From Polyangiaceae bacterium (GTDB taxonomy: Bacteria; Myxococcota_A; Polyangia; Polyangiales; Polyangiaceae): 37,522 nt of DNA. The position numbers were made by a program, and so were the translations under genes. The notes beneath the pieces are model-generated. The model saw only the letters and a program-made list of their open reading frames with translations. It searched no databases and was not told the DNA's origin. Shown here piece after piece: positions 31,715-37,522 of this stretch. Each line of letters opens with the position of its first letter. Position 1 is the first letter of the stretch. The stretch spans positions 1 through 37,522 of the forward strand of contig JAJDAH010000253.1 in assembly GCA_029261965.1 (NCBI GenBank). The letters run 5' to 3'.

Positions 31715-32296
31715 TCAGTCACCGCCGCTGCGACGCTCGACGAGGTTCCGGAGATCGCACGCGACAGCGGGTCCGCCTTCGTCGCCTTGTCCGACGTTGC
31801 CAAAGAGCACGATGTCGCACTCGCCCGCGATGCGGTCGATTTGCGGGACCATGTACGCGAGGTCCTCGATGCCGTTCATCGAGACCGCGTCGGTGGCGAC
31901 GCTGTCGGCGGCGACGGCCCTGGGGATGAGCTCGATCTCGAGTGGGCCGGTCGTCTCGTCGCTCAACACGTACGTAGCCGCGAAGCCGTCGAGCTCGACG
32001 ACGATCACTGCTTGTTGGGGCACGCCTTCGAGTCGGTACTCGCCTCGTTCGTCGGTCGACGTGCACGCGACGAACTCCAAGTCGCCGCCCATCTCGGCAA
32101 AGCAGACACTCGCGCCAGGCAGGCCTTCCGACGGCAGAGCGCCGCCGGGACGCTGGCCGACGACTGCCCCGGTGGTCTCGAACGCGGGCGAGACCTCGTT
32201 GGGATCCGAGGGGTTGTTCTGCGCGTCCATGGCGCATCCGGTGCCGACGATGCCAAGGGCCAAGGTGAGAGCGAGCTTGGAAATGTTGTGGTTCAT
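31715..32296 (-). CDS. Small lipoprotein with a carboxypeptidase-regulatory-like (Ig-like) domain
   Basis: 193 residues. The signal peptide ends in IVGTGC (Cys21). About 38-115 has the PF13620-like sequence GLPGASVCFAEMGGDLEF, then TSTDERGEYRLEGVPQQAVI and VELDGFAAT, a transthyretin-like fold common in surface proteins. The last 60 residues (acidic, one Cys pair) are not recognised. AAGGAGGT (32301-32308, minus strand) is an excellent ribosome site 4 nt before the ATG; the frame is open upstream to 32539 but that is rejected. A sigma-54-type promoter precedes it, divergent from a matching one for the neighbouring lipoprotein. Confidence 0.8.
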   Translation of the reverse strand: MNHNISKLALTLALGIVGTGCAMDAQNNPSDPNEVSPAFETTGAVVGQRPGGALPSEGLPGASVCFAEMGGDLEFVACTSTDERGEYRLEGVPQQAVIVVELDGFAATYVLSDETTGPLEIELIPRAVAADSVATDAVSMNGIEDLAYMVPQIDRIAGECDIVLFGNVGQGDEGGPAVACDLRNLVERRSGGD

Positions 32297-32321
32297 GATG
32301 ACCTCCTTGCCCCTCGCTTCA

Positions 32322-32337
32322 GCAGGACGCGTGCCAA
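32322..32337 (-). promoter_or_regulatory. Sigma-54 (-24/-12) promoter, leftward
   Basis: The minus strand reads TTGGCACGCGTCCTGC: GG at 32335-32334 and GC at 32323-32322 with exactly 10 bp between, and the full YTGGCACG -24 element. A start about 12 nt on (near 32310) would leave the AAGGAGGT ribosome site just inside the leader of the gene starting at 32296. Confidence 0.6.
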
Positions 32338-32394
32338 CGCCCATGGCACCGCGTTCCGCGCGTTCTACTGCGCCCAGACCGCGGCCTCGCCGTG

Positions 32395-32438
32395 AAGGTG
32401 TGCAGCCTGCCTCACACCTTGCCTCACACCTTGTGAGG
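32395..32438. promoter_or_regulatory. Candidate activator (UAS) site between divergent sigma-54 promoters
   Basis: AAGGTGTG (32395-32402) and CACACCTT (32413-32420) form an inverted pair 10 bp apart. CCTCACACCTTG is directly repeated at 32410-32421 and 32422-32433. CCTCACA-CCT-TGTGAGG (32422-32438) is a further perfect dyad. The cluster lies about 105-115 bp from each predicted transcription start, the usual distance for a bacterial enhancer-binding protein. Confidence 0.55.
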
Positions 32439-32500
32439 AGCGCTGCACTCCCGGGATGCCAACGACCGCGAATCGACCGGCGGAATGCCGTTAGGCGCGG

Positions 32501-32516
32501 TCGGCACGCGTGTTGC
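32501..32516 (+). promoter_or_regulatory. Sigma-54 (-24/-12) promoter, rightward
   Basis: TCGGCACGCGTGTTGC has GG at 32503-32504 and GC at 32515-32516 with 10 bp between, matching GGCACG-N4-TTGC completely. The predicted start near 32528 gives a leader of about 26 nt with GAGGAG before ATG 32554. Confidence 0.6.
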
Positions 32517-32553
32517 GAAGGGGCTTCTCGTTCACCCACGAGGAGACCGACCC

Positions 32554-33570
32554 ATGCGAGCCATGTCCATGCAATCCACCGTTCTCATCGGCGCCCTGTT
32601 CGCGCTGGCAACGACCGCCTGTAGCGGTGCGGGAAACGGCGACGATCTCGGCCCGAGAGACTTCGCCCCGACTGACGACGAGACGCTCCATCAGGAAGTC
32701 GAGGACGATGCGGACGACGCTGCGAGTGTGAAGCTCGTCGATGCTGACTGGATCGCCGATCCCGGCTCGGGGCTCCTCACCGATCCGGTCCGGGATCCGA
32801 TGGAGGCCTCGGACTTCTGCTTCTTCGCCGACGCCGACGTGAAGTACGAGCGAATGACCGCCGAGCTCGACCTGAGCCGCACGCTGACGCCCGGCGGCCC
32901 GTGGATTAGCACGCCCGCGGCCGCGACCGGCGGCGCCCGCGTGGAGGCAGAAGTGTGCGTCGTTCTCGAGGACCGCGATGTCGACGGCCGATTGCTGCCG
33001 GAGGCGGAGCAGCGCCATCGAATCAGCGTTCGCATCGAGAGCGATGTGGCGGCGGTGATGGGCGCGTTGAGCAACCAAGCGTTCGGCTACTACAGCACTC
33101 ACTACATGCTGACCGCCGGTCCGATGACAACAGAGGACGCTGGAATGCTCGAGCACGTGGACATGGGCTCCACGTGGACCGACCCCGGCAGCGCCGAGCC
33201 CGGCTGGCTACTCACCGAGCATCTCAAGGTAGCGACCGGAGTCGATGCGGTGTGGAATTTCGAGATGGACGGCGCCGAAAGTTACGATTGGTCGCTCGGC
33301 GAGACCGCTTGTGTCGAGGCCATGTTCGGGTCCGGTCGAGTGACTTGGGAAAAAATCCCCGAGCCCAGCACGGCCGGCTTCGACGTTGCGACCGAGACGT
33401 CGTGGCTCTCGAAAGCGAAGCTCGACGGATCCATGCGCTTCTTGGTGTCGGCGGTTCACCAGGTGGATGGCCTCTTTTGTGTCGACACCGCATGCGAAGC
33501 GCGCGAGTGCCACCAGGACGTGGTCGTCGTTGGCGCCGAGCTCGCGATCGATTTCGATCGGCTTCAGTGA
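32554..33570 (+). CDS. Predicted lipoprotein, sigma-54-type promoter, function unknown
   Basis: 338 residues. The signal peptide ends in ATTAC (Cys23), followed by an acidic stretch (TDDETLHQEVEDDADDAASV). The body has strand-rich segments (RVEAEVCVVLEDRDVD, HRISVRIESDVAAVM and a closing DVVVVGAELAIDFDRLQ) and a C-terminal Cys cluster (LFCVDTACEARECHQD). I do not recognise the family. The start is ATG 32554 with GAGGAG 8 nt upstream; the frame is open to 32485 but that would cross the predicted transcription start. The shared control region suggests it acts together with the divergent small lipoprotein. Confidence 0.78.
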   Translation: MRAMSMQSTVLIGALFALATTACSGAGNGDDLGPRDFAPTDDETLHQEVEDDADDAASVKLVDADWIADPGSGLLTDPVRDPMEASDFCFFADADVKYERMTAELDLSRTLTPGGPWISTPAAATGGARVEAEVCVVLEDRDVDGRLLPEAEQRHRISVRIESDVAAVMGALSNQAFGYYSTHYMLTAGPMTTEDAGMLEHVDMGSTWTDPGSAEPGWLLTEHLKVATGVDAVWNFEMDGAESYDWSLGETACVEAMFGSGRVTWEKIPEPSTAGFDVATETSWLSKAKLDGSMRFLVSAVHQVDGLFCVDTACEARECHQDVVVVGAELAIDFDRLQ

Positions 33571-33663
33571 CGCCCGCCCAGGGGAGGGGAGGGGCACGAG
33601 GAAACTGCCTCGGCCTCACCAGACTTGCCCGAGCCCGGTTGCGCGGGTAACAAGACGCCGATC

Positions 33664-34368
33664 ATGCTCGAGGCTGTCGATCTGGCGAAACACTATGGCG
33701 ATTTGGTTGCGCTTCGCGGCTTGAGTCTCACCGTGGAGCCCGGCGAGGTGTTTTGCCTGCTTGGCGCCAACGGTGCCGGCAAAACGACCACCATCCAGCT
33801 CTTCCTCGGCTTCATCGCGCCGACGTCGGGCAGCGCGCGCATCGGTGGCCAGGACGTCGCGACGCACTCGCTCGAGACGAAGTCGAAGCTCGCGTACATC
33901 CCCGAGAACGTGATGCTCTACCCGAATCTGACGGGGTTCGAGAATCTCGAGTTCTTTGCGACGCTGGCGGGTCGCGGCGATTTGTCCGAGGCCGATCTGC
34001 GCGAAACGCTGAAGCGTGCCGGACTCGCGACGGAGGCTGCCGATCGACGCGTCGGCTCGTATTCGAAGGGCATGCGGCAAAAGGTGGGTATCGCGCTCGC
34101 GAGGGCCAAAGACGCACGCGTGCTGCTACTGGACGAGCCGACCAGTGGTCTCGATCCCAAGGCGTCGAACGAGTTCTCCGAGCTCTTGGAGCAGGTGCGG
34201 GAGGACGGCGTGGCGGTGCTCATGGCCACTCACGACATTTTTCGCTCGAAAGAGGTCGGAGACCGCGTGGGGATCATGAAACAAGGGGAGCTCGTCGCGA
34301 CGATGGGGACGGCGGAGCTCAGCCACACCGACCTGGAGCGCGTCTATCTCGAGCACATGCATGAGTGA
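33664..34368 (+). CDS. ABC transporter ATP-binding protein
   Basis: 234 residues. Walker A is GANGAGKTT (34-42), the signature SYSKGMRQKVG is near 131-141, Walker B VLLLDEPTSGLD near 153-164 and the H-loop MATHD near 195. This type pairs with ABC-2-style permeases in exporters or multicopper/NosFY-like systems. It overlaps the first permease gene by 8 bp (stop 34368, ATG 34361), showing operon organisation. It acts on the cytoplasmic side of the inner membrane. ATG 33664 starts immediately before the nucleotide-binding domain; the frame is open upstream to 33625 without a ribosome site. Confidence 0.93.
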   Translation: MLEAVDLAKHYGDLVALRGLSLTVEPGEVFCLLGANGAGKTTTIQLFLGFIAPTSGSARIGGQDVATHSLETKSKLAYIPENVMLYPNLTGFENLEFFATLAGRGDLSEADLRETLKRAGLATEAADRRVGSYSKGMRQKVGIALARAKDARVLLLDEPTSGLDPKASNEFSELLEQVREDGVAVLMATHDIFRSKEVGDRVGIMKQGELVATMGTAELSHTDLERVYLEHMHE

Positions 34369-35830
34369 CCGGACTCGCTCGCGTCGGCGCATCCACCAGG
34401 CGCTGATCAAGAAAGAGCTGCGCGAAGTGATTCGTGATGGTCGCTTCTGGATGATCGCGCTCATCATCGCCGGACTGTCGCTGGTCGCCTTGTCGTTCGG
34501 TCTCAGCCGGTCGCACGCCGTGGCTTCGGAGCGCGCTGCCGCTCAGCACGAAGCGAACGAGCAGTGGCGCGGGCAGGGCAACAAGAACCCGCACGTCGCG
34601 GCGCACTACGGCACGCACGTGTTCAAGCCCGTGGGTGCGCTGCCGTTCATCGATCCCGGTGTCGAACCGTTCGTCGGCGTGTCGGTGAAGCTCGAGGCGC
34701 ACCGTCGCAACGACTCGGCGGCCGGCCGCGCCGAAGACGCCACCGGGCTGTCGCGTTTTGGTGGCCTCAGCGTCGCACTCGTTTTGCAGCTGTTGATTCC
34801 GCTACTGACGATCGGTCTCGGCTTCTCGGCTTGGACGGCCGAGCGCGAGCGCGGCACCTTGCGTCAGCTCGCGAGCCTGGGCCTCCCCCCGCGGCTGCTC
34901 GCTGCCGGAAAGGCGTTGGGCATCGCCGCGGCGCTCGGCGTTCTGCTCGTCCCGGCGCTCGCGGTCGGTGGCGCGATCATCGCGGTTTGGCCCGACGCCG
35001 CGAACGGTCACGAGCACGCTGTCACGAGCAGCGCCGCGCGATCTTTGGCGATGCTCGTCGCCTACGGCGCTTACTTCCTGGTTTTCGTCAGCTTGGTTTT
35101 GGCCGTGTCGGCGTGGGCGCGTTCTTCTCGTGCGGCCCTGGTCGTGTTGCTCGGCTTCTGGGTCGCGGCAGCCCTCGTCACCCCACGCGCGGCGTCGGAC
35201 GCCGCGGCATGGCTCGCGCCCATGCCCAGCCAAGCGAAAACGGCGACGGACATCCGCCGAAGCATCGCGGAGGGGTTGCCCGGCGTGCCGCGCGAGAAGC
35301 GGATCGACGAGATCACCGAGAAGCTTCTGGCCGAGCACGGATTCCAAGGCGCGGAGCTGTTCATGCCACCGGCGCTGCTCGCGAGCACCGAGCTTCAGGC
35401 CGAGGCGGCGTTCGAGAACGAGGTCATCGACCACCACTACGACCGACTGTCCGAAGCGATCGAGCGCCAGGAGCGACTCTCGCAGACCGCGGCAGTCGTC
35501 TCACCGGTGGTCGCCATCCGGTCGCTGTCGATGGCGCTGGCCGGGACCGACTTCACTCATCATCGACTTTTTGCTGACTCGGCTGAGCAGCATCGGCGCG
35601 CGTTGGTGGCGATGCTGAACGAGGAGCTCGGCAAAAAGGGCGGCGACGACGCCTGGAGTTACGAGGCGGGGAGCGAGCTCTGGGAACGCGCGCCCAAGTT
35701 CGAGCCGACGAAACCCGGTCTTGCGTGGGTGCTGGACAATCAACGGATCAGCGTGGCCGCGCTCTTGATTTGGCTCATCGCCTCGGTACTCGCGGCCTGG
35801 TGGGGGGCGCGACGCCTTCGGGTGGTGTGA
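34361..35830 (+). CDS. ABC-2-type permease (DUF3526-like), subunit 1
   Basis: 489 residues. The N-terminal helix (FWMIALIIAGLSLVALSFGL, about 29-48) is followed by a periplasmic part of about 90 residues, then helices at about 140-160 (LVLQLLIPLLTIGLGFSAW), 185-207, 227-250 and 261-280, another soluble region of about 160 residues and a C-terminal helix (VAALLIWLIASVLAAWWGAR). AERERGTLRQLASLGLPPRL is the conserved ABC-2 coupling segment. Two large soluble loops and the length fit DUF3526-type permeases. The partner ATPase is immediately upstream and a second permease follows 1 bp downstream; the cargo is unknown. Confidence 0.85.
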   Translation: MSDRTRSRRRIHQALIKKELREVIRDGRFWMIALIIAGLSLVALSFGLSRSHAVASERAAAQHEANEQWRGQGNKNPHVAAHYGTHVFKPVGALPFIDPGVEPFVGVSVKLEAHRRNDSAAGRAEDATGLSRFGGLSVALVLQLLIPLLTIGLGFSAWTAERERGTLRQLASLGLPPRLLAAGKALGIAAALGVLLVPALAVGGAIIAVWPDAANGHEHAVTSSAARSLAMLVAYGAYFLVFVSLVLAVSAWARSSRAALVVLLGFWVAAALVTPRAASDAAAWLAPMPSQAKTATDIRRSIAEGLPGVPREKRIDEITEKLLAEHGFQGAELFMPPALLASTELQAEAAFENEVIDHHYDRLSEAIERQERLSQTAAVVSPVVAIRSLSMALAGTDFTHHRLFADSAEQHRRALVAMLNEELGKKGGDDAWSYEAGSELWERAPKFEPTKPGLAWVLDNQRISVAALLIWLIASVLAAWWGARRLRVV

Positions 35831-35831
35831 C

Positions 35832-37247
35832 ATGCTGAGGAACGTCTTCAGACTCGAGTGGCGCAACGTGTGGCGTGACGCCGCAGCGCGCGCGGTCGTT
35901 CTCGTGTTCGCACTGCTCGCGGGGTACGCCGCGTTTGGCGGCTCACGGTCAGTCTCCGCGGCGCGCGATGCGCAAGCGACAGCCGAGCGAGACGAGGTCG
36001 CGCGACTGAACGAGCTCCGCGAGCAGCTTGGTGCGATAGCGGGTGGTGCCCCGGTGAAACACGTCGCCGATCCTCGAAACGCGCTCCTGGTCGGCCGCGA
36101 GCTCGCGCCGCGCGTCGCCGCGTTGCCGCCTGGGCCCTTGGCGGTGGTCGCGGTGGGTCAGCGCGACGTGCTGCCGGCGGTCATCGAGCTGACTACCAAA
36201 ACCCGCCGCGCCGGTGCCAGACACGACGCTGGTGCCAGCCCGCTCGAAAAGTCCAATGGGCCTTTCGATCTGGCGTTCGTGTTCGTCTTCTTGCTGCCGT
36301 TGATCGTCATCGCGTTGAGCTACGATCTGCTGAGCGGCGAACGCGAGCGGGGCACGCTGAGCTTGGTGCTCAGTCAACCCATCACCTTGACCACATTCGT
36401 CCTCGGTAAAGGACTGCAACGCGCTGCGTTGGTGCTGGGGCTCGTCATCGTGCTTGCGCTTCTCGGGCCGGTGTCGTCGGGCGCCGAGCTCGCAGCCAGC
36501 GGCGCGCCGCTCGCGCTCCATCTCCTGCTCTACCTTCTGCTCGTGGCCCTGTACGGAGTGTTTTGGCTGGCGCTGGGGGTGCTCGTGAACAGCCGGGGTC
36601 GTTCGTCGGCGGCCAACGCGCTCACGCTCGTCGGCCTCTGGCTCGCGCTCTTGGTCGTCGTGCCGGGTCTGGCGAGCGTTGCCGTAGACACGATCTACCC
36701 GAGCCCCTCGCGAGTCGAGTTGGTGAACCTCGCGCGCGCGGCGGCGAGCGACGCCGAAGCGCGCACGACCGCGGTGGAGGGCGATCACGGCAAGCCGGCC
36801 GACGCAACGAGCGCCGAGCAAGCGATCGCCATGCAAGCGGAGCTCGAACGGCAGCTCGGACCGGTGCAAATTCGGTTTCGCGAGCAGCATCAGCGGCAGC
36901 AAGCGTTGGTCGACAAGCTGCGCTTCCTTTCACCGGCCATCCTGCTCAACGAGGGCCTCTCGGACGTCTCCGGCAGCGGCGTCGCCCGCCACCAATACTT
37001 CTCCGCGCAGGTGGACGTGTTCCACGCTCGGTTGAAAGCGTTCTTCGAACAGCGTGTGCGCCGAGGAACGCCTTTGACCGTGGCCGACTACGACGCGATG
37101 CCGCGCTTCGTCTACGAAGAGCCACCGGCCAAAGAGCTGGCGCTGCGAGTGGGGGCGAGCCTGCTCGCCCTGGTCTCGTTGATTGCCGCGCTGCTCGCGT
37201 TGGCGACCGCGCGACTGCGCTCGGGGCGACCGAGCAGCGGCCGTTAG
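35832..37247 (+). CDS. ABC-2-type permease (DUF3526-like), subunit 2
   Basis: 471 residues, same plan as the preceding permease and likely paralogous: an N-terminal helix (AARAVVLVFALLAGYAAFG), a soluble region, FDLAFVFVFLLPLIVIALSY with SGERERGTLSLVLSQPITLT (coupling segment), several more helices (about 195-290), a soluble region and a final helix (LLALVSLIAALLALATARL). The two permeases probably form a heterodimer with a dimer of the ATPase. Its stop overlaps by 4 bp the end of the convergent FKBP gene. Confidence 0.85.
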   Translation: MLRNVFRLEWRNVWRDAAARAVVLVFALLAGYAAFGGSRSVSAARDAQATAERDEVARLNELREQLGAIAGGAPVKHVADPRNALLVGRELAPRVAALPPGPLAVVAVGQRDVLPAVIELTTKTRRAGARHDAGASPLEKSNGPFDLAFVFVFLLPLIVIALSYDLLSGERERGTLSLVLSQPITLTTFVLGKGLQRAALVLGLVIVLALLGPVSSGAELAASGAPLALHLLLYLLLVALYGVFWLALGVLVNSRGRSSAANALTLVGLWLALLVVVPGLASVAVDTIYPSPSRVELVNLARAAASDAEARTTAVEGDHGKPADATSAEQAIAMQAELERQLGPVQIRFREQHQRQQALVDKLRFLSPAILLNEGLSDVSGSGVARHQYFSAQVDVFHARLKAFFEQRVRRGTPLTVADYDAMPRFVYEEPPAKELALRVGASLLALVSLIAALLALATARLRSGRPSSGR

Positions 37248-37522
37248 CCGTCGTCGATGGAGAGCAGCTCCATGTCGAAGACGAGCGTTCCCGTGGGTTT
37301 GCCCGGCGCCCCCTTGAACGCGAGATCCTGGGGGATCCAAAAGCGGCGCTCTTCCCCGACGACCATGAGCTGGATGCCTTCGGTCCACCCGGGAAACACT
37401 TTGCCCAGTGGGAAGCGCGCCGGTTGGCCGCGTGCCACGGAGCTGTCGAACGGTTTGCCGTCGGCCGTCCAACCCGTGTAGTGCACCGTCACGACGCTCG
37501 TTGGCGACGGCTTTTTCTTTCC
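37244..37522 (-). CDS. FKBP-type peptidyl-prolyl cis-trans isomerase (partial)
   Basis: The gene runs off the right edge, so its N-terminus is missing; 92 residues are visible. VTVHYTGWTADGKPFDSS, the ARFPLGKVFPGWTEGI loop, and GEERRFWIPQDLAF with the closing VFDMELLSIDD are the FKBP core, including the Tyr, Phe/Asp and Trp of the active-site pocket. It catalyses proline isomerisation in protein folding. Location cannot be told without the N-terminus. GTG 37490-37492 is not the true start because the frame and family resemblance continue upstream to the edge. Confidence 0.92.
   Translation of the reverse strand, partial: GKKKPSPTSVVTVHYTGWTADGKPFDSSVARGQPARFPLGKVFPGWTEGIQLMVVGEERRFWIPQDLAFKGAPGKPTGTLVFDMELLSIDDG

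Noticed and set aside
31715-32296. Frameshift truncating the small lipoprotein at its 3' end
   Set aside because: Codon third positions stay GC-rich to the stop and the alternative frame shows no domain continuation, so truncation is not supported.
34802-35437. Minus-strand frame of 211 codons within the ABC permease
   Set aside because: Antisense shadow, Arg/Gln-rich, inside a gene with clear membrane topology and operon context.

Overview
This is a GC-rich chromosomal window. It looks like a member of the Myxococcota, probably the Polyangia (Sorangium/Labilithrix-like). The basis is the GC-rich third codon positions, nine predicted lipoproteins (several with Gly/Ser/Ala-rich linkers after the lipid-anchored Cys), a DUF2378-type protein of the kind expanded in Myxococcus, and frequent GTG starts. 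The organism is inferred from style; no marker gene is present. There are no rRNA, tRNA or CRISPR features and no intact transposase.

Layout. 1-1.5 kb: a GIY-YIG nuclease, then a peroxiredoxin-like gene whose catalytic Cys codon is an in-frame TGA, followed by a bacterial SECIS-like hairpin; this is a strong selenoprotein candidate that ordinary gene calling would truncate. 1.6-8.2 kb: a lipoprotein, an alpha/beta hydrolase, a scar where 3' fragments of a divergent LysR/DUF1772 pair abut, a cytokinin-dehydrogenase-like flavoenzyme, a carbohydrate-binding-type lipoprotein and two membrane proteins. 8.2-9.3 kb: a one-polypeptide regulator (HTH + GHKL ATPase + STAS-like DUF4325) behind an elaborate operator. 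9.3-16.8 kb: a small lipoprotein, a CocE/S15-type hydrolase lipoprotein, a lipoprotein divergent from a FadL-like porin, and a cation/proton antiporter fused to a PTS EIIA-like domain. 16.8-17.9 kb: a 1-kb stretch with no certain gene but with a 3 x 54-bp tandem repeat. 17.9-23.2 kb: a DUF3592 protein and a two-gene RND efflux operon. 23.2-26.8 kb: a phytanoyl-CoA-dioxygenase-like enzyme divergent from an AraC regulator, a DUF2378-type protein behind an exported protein, and a DUF1801 protein. 26.9-28.5 kb: an HNH endonuclease gene with matching palindromes at its 3' end and upstream of it. 28.7-33.6 kb: a membrane-anchored protein and four lipoproteins, two of them divergent and apparently driven by facing sigma-54 promoters that share a central activator site. 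33.7-37.2 kb: a three-gene ABC exporter operon. The right edge cuts through an FKBP-type peptidyl-prolyl isomerase gene.

How the genes work together. Operons or regulatory pairs supported by spacing are the RND adaptor/permease (4-bp overlap), the ABC ATPase/permease/permease (8-bp overlap, then a 1-bp gap), PhyH/AraC (divergent), lipoprotein/FadL-like (divergent), and the two sigma-54 lipoproteins (divergent). Several genes lack a Shine-Dalgarno sequence and instead carry a TANNNT box 5-9 nt before the start codon, suggesting leaderless or near-leaderless mRNAs. The observations most worth pursuing are the selenoprotein, the divergent sigma-54 module, the palindromic operator of the HTH-ATPase-STAS gene, and the deletion scar.
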